Below, in pieces: positions 35,044-43,724 of a stretch of DNA of 64,000 bases (position 1 is its first letter; each line of letters starts with the position of its first letter). The translations under genes were made by a program, and so were the position numbers. The notes beneath the pieces were generated by a model, which saw nothing but the letters and a program-made list of their open reading frames with translations, made no database searches and was not told the DNA's origin. The stretch comes from Rhizobium sp. BK602 (lineage in GTDB: Bacteria; Pseudomonadota; Alphaproteobacteria; Rhizobiales; Rhizobiaceae): contig NZ_JACIBC010000008.1 of assembly GCF_014195095.1 (NCBI RefSeq), positions 186,001 through 250,000 on the forward strand, read 5' to 3'.

Positions 35044-36942
35044 ATGGCAGGTCGGGGAGACAATTCCAAAGGGAAGCCGGTCGGTCCGGTGGACATGGAG
35101 CCGTTGCGTCGGGCGATCACCGGCTGCGTGCGCTCGATCGCCGGCGATGCCGAGGTCGAGGTAGCCTTTGCCAACGAGCGTCCGGGAATGACCGGCGAGC
35201 GCATCCGCCTGCCGGAGCTTTCGAAGCGGCCGACGGCGCATGAGCTGGCGGTGACGCGTGGCCTTGGCGATTCGATGGCGCTCAGGCTTGCCTGTCACGA
35301 TGCCCGCGTGCATGCCGTCATGGCGCCGCAGGGTGCCGATGCCCGCTCGATCTTCGATGCCGTCGAGCAGGCGCGCGTCGAATCGATCGGCGCGCTGCGC
35401 ATGAGCGGCGTGGCCACCAACCTGAACTCGATGAATTCGGAGAAATACGCCAAGGCGAATTTCTCCGGCATCGAGCGCAAGGAGGACGCGCCGATCGGCG
35501 AGGCCATGGCGATGATCGTGCGCGAGAAGCTGACCGGCCAGAAGCCGCCGGAGAGCGCCGGCAAGGTGCTCGACCTCTGGCGTCCTTTCATTGAGGAGAA
35601 GACCGGCGGCGAGCTCGGCAATCTGCTGGCCAGCATCAACGACCAGCAGAGCTTTGCCCGCGTCGTCCGCAACATGCTGACCGCCATGGAGATGGCCGAG
35701 GAATACGGCGACCAGGAGATGGAGCCGGATTCTGACGAGGAATCCGCCGAGGAGGACAAGCCGAGCGGCGAGGATCAGAGCGACGACGAGGTCGAAGACG
35801 AATCGTCCGATGCGGCGCCCGCCGAAGACAGCGAATCCTCCGACGAGGAGATGGACGACGGCGCCATGGAGGATGGCGGCGAGATCTCCGACGACGACAT
35901 GAGCGAAGAGGGCGAGGAAGATTCGGAGACGCCGGGCGAAACCCGCCGCCCGAACACGCCTTTCGCCGACTTCAACGAAAAGGTCGACTATCACGTCTAC
36001 ACCGAGGAATACGACGAGACCACGACGGCGCAGGAACTCTGCGACGTGGCCGAACTCGAGCGCCTGCGCGCCTTCCTCGACAAGCAGCTCGCACATTTGC
36101 AGGGCGCGGTCGGGCGGCTTGCCAACCGGCTGCAGCGCCGGCTGATGGCGCAACAGAACCGCTCCTGGGATTTCGATCTGGAAGAGGGTTATCTCGATCC
36201 GGCGCGGCTGACGCGCCTGATCATCGACCCGATGCAGGCGCTGTCCTTCAAGATGGAGCGCGACACGCAGTTCCGCGATACGGTCGTGACGCTGCTGATC
36301 GACAATTCCGGCTCGATGCGCGGCCGGCCGATCACGGTTGCCGCCTCCTGCGCCGATATTCTGGCGCGCACGCTGGAGCGCTGCGGCGTCAAGGTCGAGA
36401 TCCTCGGTTTCACCACCAAGGCCTGGAAGGGCGGGCAGGCGCGCGAGAAGTGGCTCGCCGGCGGCAAGCCGCAGACGCCGGGCCGCCTCAACGACCTGCG
36501 CCACATCATCTACAAGTCCGCCGATGAACCTTACCGGCGGTCGCGCGCCAATCTCGGCCTGATGATGCGCGAAGGCCTGCTAAAGGAGAATATCGACGGC
36601 GAGGCGCTGATCTGGGCGCATAACCGCCTGCTCGGCCGCCGCGAGCAGCGCCGCATCCTGATGATGATCTCGGATGGCGCTCCGGTCGATGATTCGACGC
36701 TGTCGGTCAATCCGGGCAATTATCTGGAGCGGCACCTGCGCGCCGTCATCGAGCAGATCGAGACGCGCTCGCCGGTGGAGCTGCTGGCGATCGGTATCGG
36801 CCATGACGTCACGCGCTACTATCGCCGCGCCGTGACCATCGTTGACGCCGACGAGCTGGCCGGCGCCATGACCGAGCAGCTCGCCTCGCTGTTCGAGGAT
36901 CAGACGAGCCAGCCGCGCTCGCGCATGCGCCGGGCAAGCTGA
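35044..36942 (+). CDS. cobT: Cobaltochelatase subunit CobT
   Basis: 632 residues. The N-terminal CobT domain is followed by a highly acidic low-complexity linker (about residues 219-305, mainly Asp/Glu/Ser) and a C-terminal von Willebrand A domain with the MIDAS motif DNSGSM (420-425). CobT partners CobS as the chaperone-like AAA/vWA module of the chelatase. Normal length for rhizobial CobT. Cotranscribed with cobS. Confidence 0.97.
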   Translation: MAGRGDNSKGKPVGPVDMEPLRRAITGCVRSIAGDAEVEVAFANERPGMTGERIRLPELSKRPTAHELAVTRGLGDSMALRLACHDARVHAVMAPQGADARSIFDAVEQARVESIGALRMSGVATNLNSMNSEKYAKANFSGIERKEDAPIGEAMAMIVREKLTGQKPPESAGKVLDLWRPFIEEKTGGELGNLLASINDQQSFARVVRNMLTAMEMAEEYGDQEMEPDSDEESAEEDKPSGEDQSDDEVEDESSDAAPAEDSESSDEEMDDGAMEDGGEISDDDMSEEGEEDSETPGETRRPNTPFADFNEKVDYHVYTEEYDETTTAQELCDVAELERLRAFLDKQLAHLQGAVGRLANRLQRRLMAQQNRSWDFDLEEGYLDPARLTRLIIDPMQALSFKMERDTQFRDTVVTLLIDNSGSMRGRPITVAASCADILARTLERCGVKVEILGFTTKAWKGGQAREKWLAGGKPQTPGRLNDLRHIIYKSADEPYRRSRANLGLMMREGLLKENIDGEALIWAHNRLLGRREQRRILMMISDGAPVDDSTLSVNPGNYLERHLRAVIEQIETRSPVELLAIGIGHDVTRYYRRAVTIVDADELAGAMTEQLASLFEDQTSQPRSRMRRAS

Positions 36943-37018
36943 CGCCGCTATAGTCTTTTCGCGCCGGCAATCGGGCCGGCGCTTCCGCTTGTCGATCCCA
37001 AAGGTTCCGTGAGAGCCC

Positions 37019-38035
37019 ATGAAACGCCTCTGCCGCGCGACCATGCTTCTGCTGCTGCTCGCCGGCTGCGCGTCCATGGACGTGCCGGAAGGCGGGCCGG
37101 CGGAAATCCGCGCGATGGCGATTCCGGCCTTCAGGGCCGGCTCCGAGCTGACCCGGTTCGGTGCGCTCGAATTCCTGGGCGGCCTCGAGCTCAGCTCAAG
37201 CAATTCCCTTCTCGGCGCCATGTCCGCCATTCGGTTCCGTCCCGACCAGCGCCAGTTCATCTCGGTGCTGGATACCGGCCATTGGCTGACGGGCACGATC
37301 GAGCGCGATGAGGAAGGCCGGCTGGAAGGCATAGCCGAGGCGCGGATCGAGCCGATGATCGACCGCGACGGCAGGACGGACGCCGGCAAGGGCGCGATGG
37401 ATGCCGAGGGGCTCGCTTTGCGCGACGGCAAGGTGCTGGTGAGCTACGAGCAGAGGCACCGGGTCGACATTTATCCCGATCCCGGTTTCGAGACTTCACG
37501 GCCCGAAGGCTCCATTCCGATCCTGATCCCGAGGAAGCAGTTACGCTCCAACCGCAGCCTCGAAGCCCTGATGATCGCGCCGCGATCGAGCCCGCTTGCG
37601 GGCGCCGCGGTGATCGTCGCGGAGGACAGCCTGGATGAGCAGGGCAACATGCTGGCGGCCATCCTCGACGGGCCGCTGCAGGGCCGCTTCACCGTGCGCC
37701 ATTACGATGATTTCGATGCCAGTGACGGCGTCTTCCTGCCGGGCGGCGATCTGCTGCTGCTGGAACGGCGCTTCGATCTCGCCCATGGCATCGGCATGCG
37801 CATCCGCCGCATTGCCGGGGCCGATATAAGGCCGGATGCCGTCGTGGACGGCGAAGTGATTTTCCAGGCGAATTCCAGCGATCAGATCGACAATATGGAA
37901 GGGATCGATGCCTTCCGCGCACCGGATGGAACCATCCACCTCATTCTGGTGTCGGATGACAATCATTCGATCCTGCAGCGCAGCCTGATGCTGGAATTCC
38001 GCTTGCGGGACGAGACGCTGATCAGCCGGAATTGA
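37019..38035 (+). CDS. Lipoprotein with esterase-like activity of phytase domain
   Basis: 338 residues. Lipoprotein signal with lipobox LAGC (LLLLLAGCASMD, C17) and a beta-propeller-like domain resembling PF13449 (esterase-like activity of phytase). It contains GAMDAEGLALRDGKVLVSYE, RSLEALMI, VRHYDDFDASDGVFLPGGDLLLLERRF and IDNMEGIDAFRAPDGTIHL. The substrate is unknown; some homologues are annotated as phytase-like but this is not shown. Sits alone with a terminator. Confidence 0.78.
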   Translation: MKRLCRATMLLLLLAGCASMDVPEGGPAEIRAMAIPAFRAGSELTRFGALEFLGGLELSSSNSLLGAMSAIRFRPDQRQFISVLDTGHWLTGTIERDEEGRLEGIAEARIEPMIDRDGRTDAGKGAMDAEGLALRDGKVLVSYEQRHRVDIYPDPGFETSRPEGSIPILIPRKQLRSNRSLEALMIAPRSSPLAGAAVIVAEDSLDEQGNMLAAILDGPLQGRFTVRHYDDFDASDGVFLPGGDLLLLERRFDLAHGIGMRIRRIAGADIRPDAVVDGEVIFQANSSDQIDNMEGIDAFRAPDGTIHLILVSDDNHSILQRSLMLEFRLRDETLISRN

Positions 38036-38036
38036 A

Positions 38037-38063
38037 AAAGCCTGCGTCTTGCGCAGGCTTCCT
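38037..38063 (+). terminator. Terminator of the phytase-like lipoprotein gene
   Basis: AAGCCTGCG, short TCTTG loop, CGCAGGCTT: perfect 9-bp stem 3 bp after the stop, followed by CCTCG without a long T-run. It separates this gene from convergent yhhQ. Confidence 0.72.
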
Positions 38064-38084
38064 CGAATTCACGAAGGCTGAGAT

Positions 38085-38720
38085 TCAGGCGGTCGGCACT
38101 TGCTGTGCCGGCTTCAGCACGTTCATCAGCGCGCCATAGGGCAGCAGCATGACGAGGCCGACGGTCATCTTCACCGTGAAATCGCCGATGGCCCAGGAGA
38201 TCCAGCGCGGAGCGGCGGTCGACAGGACGCCGAGGATCGGTGCCGATTCGATCGCGAAGGGATCGTTCGGCCCGAAGAAGACGAAGAAGGGCGCGAAGGC
38301 GAAGGAGAAGAAGATCAGCGTGTCCAGCATCGAGCCGATCAGCGAGCCGAAGAGCGGCGCGCGCCACCAGGCCATGCGGCGCAGGCGGTTGAAGACCGAG
38401 ATGTCGAGAAGCTGGCCGGCGAGATAGGCCGAGCCGGAGGCGATCGCGATGCGCGGCTGCGCGGTGACGAAGGACAGCGCCACGCCGACGACGAAGCCGG
38501 CGAAGACCACCTTGCGCGCGGCTTGCGGCCCGAACTGACGATTGGTGAGGTCGGTGATCAGGAAGGCGACCGGATAGGTGAAGGCGCCCCAGGTCAGGAT
38601 ATCGGCAAGATTGATGCCGGCGAGCGTCGCCTGCAGCGGATACTGCACGAGGACGTTCGAGGCGACGACGACGAGCGTCATCAGGAGGACATAGATCAGG
38701 GTATAGCGCGTCTTCAGCAT
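38085..38720 (-). CDS. yhhQ: Queuosine precursor transporter (YhhQ/VUT family)
   Basis: Inner-membrane protein of 211 residues with about six hydrophobic segments, beginning TLIYVLLMTLVVVASNVLV. Family motifs include TYPVAFLITDLTNRQFGPQAAR and YLAGQLLDISVFNRLRR. The family takes up queuine precursors (preQ0/preQ1) for tRNA modification. No preQ1 riboswitch was recognised in its leader. Monocistronic, downstream of rpmB. Confidence 0.92.
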   Translation of the reverse strand: MLKTRYTLIYVLLMTLVVVASNVLVQYPLQATLAGINLADILTWGAFTYPVAFLITDLTNRQFGPQAARKVVFAGFVVGVALSFVTAQPRIAIASGSAYLAGQLLDISVFNRLRRMAWWRAPLFGSLIGSMLDTLIFFSFAFAPFFVFFGPNDPFAIESAPILGVLSTAAPRWISWAIGDFTVKMTVGLVMLLPYGALMNVLKPAQQVPTA

Positions 38721-38767
38721 TTTTTTATCCTGGGTGATGCCACCAGTTGAAAACAGGGCCGGACATG

Positions 38768-38803
38768 GAAAAAGGCTTGTCCGGAGATTATCCGTGCAAG
38801 CCT
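38768..38803 (-). terminator. Terminator of rpmB
   Basis: On the minus strand AGGCTTG pairs with CAAGCCT, with an inner CGG/CCG, followed by TTTTT. It lies 34 bp after the rpmB stop. Confidence 0.8.
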
Positions 38804-38836
38804 CTTGATCCGTATGCTATCGCGAAGCGATGAAGC

Positions 38837-39136
38837 TTAGGCAGCGACTGCGGCTTCAGCGGACTTCTTGACGATCTGGCGACGCAGCAGGCGGGCGCGC
38901 ATGCTGAGTTCGTTTTCGCTTGCCTTCAGGAGGAAAGCGTCCAGACCGCCGCGATGTTCAACCGAGCGCAGCGCTGCAGCGGAAACGCGCAGACGATAGC
39001 GCTGGCCGAGAACGTCGGAGATCAGCGTGACCTGGCAGAGGTTCGGCAGGAACCGACGCTTGGTCTTGTTGTTGGCGTGGCTGACATTGTTGCCCACGAG
39101 GACGGCCTTGCCGGTCAATTCGCACATGCGGGACAT
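38837..39136 (-). CDS. rpmB: 50S ribosomal protein L28
   Basis: Large-subunit ribosomal protein of about 99 residues starting at ATG 39136: MSRMCELTGKAVLVGNNVSH then KTKRRFLPNLCQVTLIS, the alphaproteobacterial L28 signature. The open frame extends far upstream, but L28 homology begins exactly here. Own terminator. Upstream 39137-39373 is the divergent promoter region shared with the DUF3108 gene. Confidence 0.96.
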   Translation of the reverse strand: MSRMCELTGKAVLVGNNVSHANNKTKRRFLPNLCQVTLISDVLGQRYRLRVSAAALRSVEHRGGLDAFLLKASENELSMRARLLRRQIVKKSAEAAVAA

Positions 39137-39373
39137 GGTACACCTACTTTTGTTTTTCTCGGCCATCGAATAGTCATCCCGGGCAAAACCCGGCGAGCAA
39201 TCCAACAGGCCATAATTGGAAAGTTGCGGTTCTATAGTCAGAGCAGTCGCCCGCGTCAAGCCAAACCTTGAGCTTTCCCGCAATTCCGTCAAAAAGCTGC
39301 TATTTTCTGACAGTCGCGGCAAGCGCCCAAAGCACCTATATATCCTGCTTGCTCCCTGTTGAAGGCTTCGGTC

Positions 39374-40150
39374 ATGGTTCATATTCGCAAGTTGCTTTTC
39401 ATTTCGGCCCTGGCGGCATCGATACCGCTTGCGGCATCGGCGGACGTGCTGCGGCATGAAACGCAATATCGCGTAGCACTCGCCGGGCTTCCGATCGCCA
39501 GGGCGGATTTCAAGACCGAGGTCAAGGACAAACAGTTCACGATCCGCGGCGATATCACTTCGGCGGGCCTGGCCGATCTCGTCACCTCGATCAATGCCAG
39601 AACCGACGTGACCGGCACTGTCGGCGACAACCGGCTGCAGGCGACCCATTACACGCTCTATTACAAGAGCGGCAAACGGGAGCGCACCTATGACGTCGCC
39701 TATGCCAATGGCAGCGTGACCTCGAACAGCATCACGCCGGAGCCGAAGCGGCCGGATAGCTGGATTCCGCTGGGGCAGGGGGACCTGCGCTCGGTGCTCG
39801 ACCCGATTGCCGGCATGATCTTTCCGATCACGCCGGATCTCAATCTCTGCAATCAGACGCTGCCCGTCTTCGACGGCGAGATGCGGATGGATCTGAAGCT
39901 GTCGCCCAAGGGATCGCATCCCTTCTCGACGGATGGCTTCAAGGGCAAGACGATCGCCTGCGGCGTCCGCTTCACGCCGAAGAGCGGCTATAAGGGGACG
40001 CGCAAGGACTATCTCTATCTCGCCAAGAGCGATGCCATGGAGATCTGGTTTGCCAAGGCCGATGCCATGAATGTCTACGCCCCCGTCTATGTCCGTATTC
40101 CCACGCAATATGGGACGGTGACGATTACCGCCGTGAAATACGGCAGCTAG
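39374..40150 (+). CDS. DUF3108 periplasmic protein
   Basis: About 258 residues from ATG 39374, with GAAGG 8 bp upstream; a TTG 15 bp earlier is less likely. Signal peptide (IRKLLFISALAASIPLAASA) then an all-beta DUF3108 domain (HETQYRVALAGLPIARADF and LRSVLDPIAGMIFP). Function unknown; family members are predicted envelope proteins. The stop TAG (40148-40150) coincides with the end of an intergenic repeat. Confidence 0.85.
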   Translation: MVHIRKLLFISALAASIPLAASADVLRHETQYRVALAGLPIARADFKTEVKDKQFTIRGDITSAGLADLVTSINARTDVTGTVGDNRLQATHYTLYYKSGKRERTYDVAYANGSVTSNSITPEPKRPDSWIPLGQGDLRSVLDPIAGMIFPITPDLNLCNQTLPVFDGEMRMDLKLSPKGSHPFSTDGFKGKTIACGVRFTPKSGYKGTRKDYLYLAKSDAMEIWFAKADAMNVYAPVYVRIPTQYGTVTITAVKYGS

Positions 40151-40252
40151 AGCAATTCCAGGAAAAGTGCGTCGCGGTTTTTCGTCCGGAATTGCGTAAC
40201 AATAAAAAGATAGAGCGTTTTCGCGATTCGAAGAAAAGCGGAAATGCTCTAA
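40148..40252. repeat. Two-hairpin intergenic repeat, copy A
   Basis: Ends TAGAGCA at left and TGCTCTAA at right. Hairpin 1: GCAATTCC (40152-40159)/GGAATTGC (40188-40195). Hairpin 2: AGAGCGTTTTCGC (40212-40224)/GCGGAAATGCTCT (40238-40250), with two G-T pairs. About 100 bp. Copy B is in inverted orientation at 52355-52457. The DUF3108 stop codon is the first TAG. Confidence 0.88.
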
Positions 40253-40315
40253 GCGAGGCGTAACGGATTTCCGGCGGCGGGAATTTTCGTCCAGCCGCCG
40301 GTTTTGCCTTATCCG

Positions 40316-41473
40316 CTATTTCTTGAAGACCTTCTCCAGGAAGGCGATGAGCGACGGCCGCCAGACATCCATTTCATGCTGGAGGTCGGGATATTCATGG
40401 TAATCGTGGGCGATCTTCTTGTCGTCCAGGATCGCCTTGAGCCCGGCAATGTCCTTGCCGGTAACCTGATCCTTGCTGCCGACGGTCACGGTGAAGCCGC
40501 GCAGCGCCTTGTTGATCTTTTCGGGATTGTTGAGCGCGTCGTCGACCGCCTTGTTCGGCACGGTGGTCGTGGAGACGCCGCTGAAGGTCGCGACCCAGCC
40601 GAAGGTGCCGAGATGCGAGAGGCCGGAGACGAGTGCCTGGTAGCCGCCCTGCGACAGGCCGACGACGGCGCGGCCGTCGGCATTGTCGCGCACCCGATAG
40701 TGCTTCTTCATATAGGGGATGAGATCCTGGGTCAGCTCCCGATCGGCGGCATCGGCATTGACCGGATAGAAGGTCTTGCGGCGGTCGGCGCCGGGAACGT
40801 TTTCCGGGATCGCTTCCGGTATGTCGGTTTCCGTATCCGGTATGACGACGATCATCGGCTCGATCTTCTTTTCCGCCAGAAGATTGTCGAGGATCTGCGG
40901 CGCACGGCCCTGTTCCACCCAGGAGCCGACCGTATCGCCGAAGCCGTGATAGAGATAGACGACGGGCAGTGGCTTCGAGGCGTCGGTATAGCCCGGCGGG
41001 GTATAGACATACATCTGCCGCTCGGAATTGAGCGCCTTGGAATGCAGCGTCACCAGCCTGAGGTCGCCATGCGGTACGTTGCGGATATCGAGGATACCGC
41101 CGGGGACCAGAATGAGGCTGGTATTGACCTGCCTTTGCGGCTTCGGCGCATTGGTGCCGGTATCGATGCTGCGGAAGCCGTCTATGTTGAAATAATATTC
41201 ATAGAGATTGGGCTTCAGAGGCTCGCTCCTGGCGCTCCAGACGCCGTCGTCGCTGCGTTGCAGGGTGAGCGGCTCGCGCGAGCCGAGGACGACCGAGACG
41301 GCTTTGGCGGCCGGTGCAAACAGGCGGAAGGTGATCGAGCCGTCCTTTTCGACGGAGGTGACGAAGTCCTTCAGCGGTCGGTCGGCCGGCGGCGAGGCCG
41401 GAGCGTCGAGGGCGGCGGCGGGAAGGCTCATGGCGCAACCCGCCACGACGAGTAATGGAAAAAGCAAACGCAC
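40316..41473 (-). CDS. Enterochelin-esterase-like alpha/beta hydrolase (esterase D family)
   Basis: About 385 residues from GTG 41473, which has GGAGGAG 8 bp upstream; an ATG at 41533 adds 20 non-conserved residues. Signal peptide (RLLFPLLVVAGCAMSLPAAA) then an N-terminal E-set/CBM48-like domain (SITFRLFAPAAKAVSVVLG). The C-terminal esterase has VVYLYHGFGDTVGSW and nucleophile elbow GLSQGG, with a late histidine in DLQHEMDVW. Secreted or periplasmic; substrate could be a siderophore ester or a carbohydrate ester. Confidence 0.88.
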   Translation of the reverse strand: MRLLFPLLVVAGCAMSLPAAALDAPASPPADRPLKDFVTSVEKDGSITFRLFAPAAKAVSVVLGSREPLTLQRSDDGVWSARSEPLKPNLYEYYFNIDGFRSIDTGTNAPKPQRQVNTSLILVPGGILDIRNVPHGDLRLVTLHSKALNSERQMYVYTPPGYTDASKPLPVVYLYHGFGDTVGSWVEQGRAPQILDNLLAEKKIEPMIVVIPDTETDIPEAIPENVPGADRRKTFYPVNADAADRELTQDLIPYMKKHYRVRDNADGRAVVGLSQGGYQALVSGLSHLGTFGWVATFSGVSTTTVPNKAVDDALNNPEKINKALRGFTVTVGSKDQVTGKDIAGLKAILDDKKIAHDYHEYPDLQHEMDVWRPSLIAFLEKVFKK

Positions 41474-41576
41474 GGCAAAATCTCCTCCAAAACAATTCAA
41501 TATCGATCTCCCCGTGCGCCGATAATGGCGCACGGAGCAGTTTCAGGACGGCATCATATTTGCGCATCCCGCATGC

Positions 41577-42017
41577 TCACGACACCCCAGGCTCCCAGTC
41601 CGGAGGTGCCATTTCGAAACTGGAGAATTCGAAGCCCGGCGCGACCGTGCAGCCGACCAGGGTGAAGGCGCCGAGGCTCTCGGCGGATTGCCACCAATCG
41701 GCGGGAACGATCGCCTGCGGGCGTTCGCCTTTGGAAAGATCGATGCCGAGCACGAGGGTCTCGCTCTCCCTGCCGTCGGCCGAGCGATGCAGGGCGAGCG
41801 GTGCGCCGGCATAGTAATGCCAGACCTCGGCGGCGTCGCGCACCCGATGCCAATGCGAGCGCTCGCCGGCCTGCAGCAGGTAGTAGATCGCCGTGGAATG
41901 GCCGCGTGCGCCGCCGTGGTCGTCTCGGAAGGTCTGGACATACCAGCCGCCTTCCGGATGCGGCTGCATCGACAGCGCCGCGATGATCTCGTCCGGCTGC
42001 ATCAGAATCGGCCGCAT
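41577..42017 (-). CDS. DUF985 family cupin protein
   Basis: 146-residue single cupin: HPEGGWYVQTFRD, then TAIYYLLQAGERSHWHRVRD and AEVWHYYAGAPLAL, the DUF985 signature. His residues could bind a metal, but no activity is established for the family. Start ATG 42017 overlaps the gloB stop by 1 bp (TGATG), so it is translationally coupled to glyoxalase II. Confidence 0.86.
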   Translation of the reverse strand: MRPILMQPDEIIAALSMQPHPEGGWYVQTFRDDHGGARGHSTAIYYLLQAGERSHWHRVRDAAEVWHYYAGAPLALHRSADGRESETLVLGIDLSKGERPQAIVPADWWQSAESLGAFTLVGCTVAPGFEFSSFEMAPPDWEPGVS

Positions 42018-42787
42018 CAGAAATTGTCCTTGCGCTTGCGGATTTCGGCGAAGACCTCTTCGTTGCTGCGGCTCTCCATCAGCAGATGACGGCGGATCGA
42101 CGGGTCGCCGGCGCGCAGGAAGGGGTTGGTTTCCTTCTCCAGGGCCAGCGTCGTCGGGATGGTGAACTTGCCCGCGGCCCGCAGCGCCTCGATATCGGCG
42201 GCGCGGCTTTTCAGGCGCTCGTTGTCCGGATCGATGGTGACGGCGAAGCGAGCGTTGGAAAGCGTATATTCGTGACCGAAATAGATCGCCGTCTCGTCCG
42301 GCAGCACGGCCAGCTTCTGAAGCGAAGCCCACATGTCCGTCGCCGGGCGTTCGAACAGCCGGCCGCAACCCAGGGCAAAGAGGGTGTCGGCGGCAAACAG
42401 CAGCTTGTCGTCGACGAAATGATAGCAGATATGGCCGGCGGTATGGCCCGGCGTCTCGATGACGTTGACGGTGTGGTTGCCGAACTCGAAGCTATCGCCA
42501 TCGCCGACGGCGCGATCGAGGCCGGGAATGGCGACGGCCTCGTTGACCGGGCCGATGATCTCGCAGCCGAATTGCTCCTTCAGCGCCAGATTGGCCTCGA
42601 CATGGTCGGTATGATGATGGGTGGTGAAGATATGGGTGATCGTCCAGCCCCGGCGCTTGGCGGCCGCCAGAATGGGGCCGGCTTCGGGCGCGTCGATCGA
42701 GGCTGTATAGCCGGTTTCGGGGTCATGCACCAGAACGCCGAAATTGTCGGAGCGGCAGAGAAATACCTCTAATTCCAAAGGTTTCAT
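42017..42787 (-). CDS. gloB: Hydroxyacylglutathione hydrolase (glyoxalase II)
   Basis: Metallo-beta-lactamase-fold thioesterase of 256 residues that hydrolyses S-lactoylglutathione in methylglyoxal detoxification. Metal motif THHHTDH (56-62), then ETPGHTAGHICYH and LFAADTLFALGCGRLFE. The C-terminal glutathione-binding part has YFGHEYTLSNARFA. Normal length. First gene of a two-gene operon, divergent from the methyltransferase. Confidence 0.96.
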   Translation of the reverse strand: MKPLELEVFLCRSDNFGVLVHDPETGYTASIDAPEAGPILAAAKRRGWTITHIFTTHHHTDHVEANLALKEQFGCEIIGPVNEAVAIPGLDRAVGDGDSFEFGNHTVNVIETPGHTAGHICYHFVDDKLLFAADTLFALGCGRLFERPATDMWASLQKLAVLPDETAIYFGHEYTLSNARFAVTIDPDNERLKSRAADIEALRAAGKFTIPTTLALEKETNPFLRAGDPSIRRHLLMESRSNEEVFAEIRKRKDNF

Positions 42788-42877
42788 GGTCTAACTCGTT
42801 CTCGTTCGTGGGGGTTGATTCGGAATGTAGGCGGTTCGGCCTTGAAGTCCAACGGGCGGCTGATAACATTTACCGCG

Positions 42878-43621
42878 ATGCACGCCGATATCGTCGATCT
42901 CCGCCAATTCTACCATTCCGAGCTCGGTCGCTTGGCGGAGCAATCTATTGCCATGGCGCTGTCCTCGATCTGGGCGCGCCTGCCCGAGGAACGTCTCGTC
43001 GGCCTCGGCTATGCCGTTCCCTATCTCGACCGCTTCCGCGCCGACACCGAGCGCACCTTCGCCTTCATGCCGGCCGGGCAGGGGGCCGTGAACTGGCCGA
43101 TGGGCTCGGCATCGTCGACGGCGCTGGTCTTCGACGAGGAGTTGCCGCTGCCCGACAGCTCCATCGACCGCGTGCTGATGGTGCATTCGCTGGAATTCGC
43201 CGAGAGCCCGCGCGAGACCCTGAAGGAGCTCTGGCGGGTGCTGGCGCCCGGCGGGCGGCTCGTCATCGTCGTGCCGAACCGCAGGGGTGTGTGGGCGCGC
43301 ATGGAGCATACGCCCTTCGGCTCGGGCCGGCCCTATTCGCGCGGCCAGCTCACTTCGCTGCTGCGCGAGACGAATTTCACACCGGGCGCTTCTGCTGAGG
43401 CGCTGTTCTTTCCGCCCTCGAAGCTGCGCACGGTCCTGAGCCTCCGGCGCGCCTTCGAGCGGGTCGGGCGCACGCTCTGGCCGGCCTTTTCTGGGGTCAT
43501 CGTGGTCGAGGCGCAGAAGCGGCTCTATCAGGGCTTGCCGGTGGCCGTGCGTGCCTCGCGCCGCGTCTTCGTTCCCGTGCTGGCGCCGCGCGGCATACCG
43601 ACGACGCGCGACGGCGCGTAA
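42878..43621 (+). CDS. Class I SAM-dependent methyltransferase
   Basis: About 247 residues from ATG 42878 (MHADIVDLRQFYHSELGRLA); upstream in-frame codons back to 42815 look non-coding. Methyltransferase_11-like region: ALVFDEELPLPDSSIDRVLM, HSLEFAESPRETLKELWRVL, APGGRLVIVVPNR. The usual GxGxG motif is degenerate (VGLGYAVPYLDRF). Target unknown. It is conserved beside gloB and hisC in rhizobia (recalled). Confidence 0.84.
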   Translation: MHADIVDLRQFYHSELGRLAEQSIAMALSSIWARLPEERLVGLGYAVPYLDRFRADTERTFAFMPAGQGAVNWPMGSASSTALVFDEELPLPDSSIDRVLMVHSLEFAESPRETLKELWRVLAPGGRLVIVVPNRRGVWARMEHTPFGSGRPYSRGQLTSLLRETNFTPGASAEALFFPPSKLRTVLSLRRAFERVGRTLWPAFSGVIVVEAQKRLYQGLPVAVRASRRVFVPVLAPRGIPTTRDGA

Positions 43622-43689
43622 CGCTCTGGCCTGCCGCGCGAACACTCGACAAATTTGTCAATCCGCTTTAATGCGACGGGGTGTTTAAA

Positions 43690-43705
43690 GCCGGACATAT
43701 CCGGC
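43690..43705. other. Small palindrome upstream of hisC
   Basis: GCCGGA-CATA-TCCGGC, 20 bp before the hisC start. Could be a weak hairpin in the leader; no attenuator or His-rich leader peptide is visible. Confidence 0.35.
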
Positions 43706-43724
43706 CCTTCCCAAGGTCGATCCC

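Noticed and set aside
38721..38836. preQ1 riboswitch upstream of the queuosine precursor transporter
   Set aside because: The structure seen there is the rpmB terminator; no preQ1 consensus elements recognised.
38837..40108. Long minus-strand frame of more than 400 codons covering rpmB and the DUF3108 gene
   Set aside because: Only the last 99 residues match L28; the rest is antisense to a convincing DUF3108 gene.
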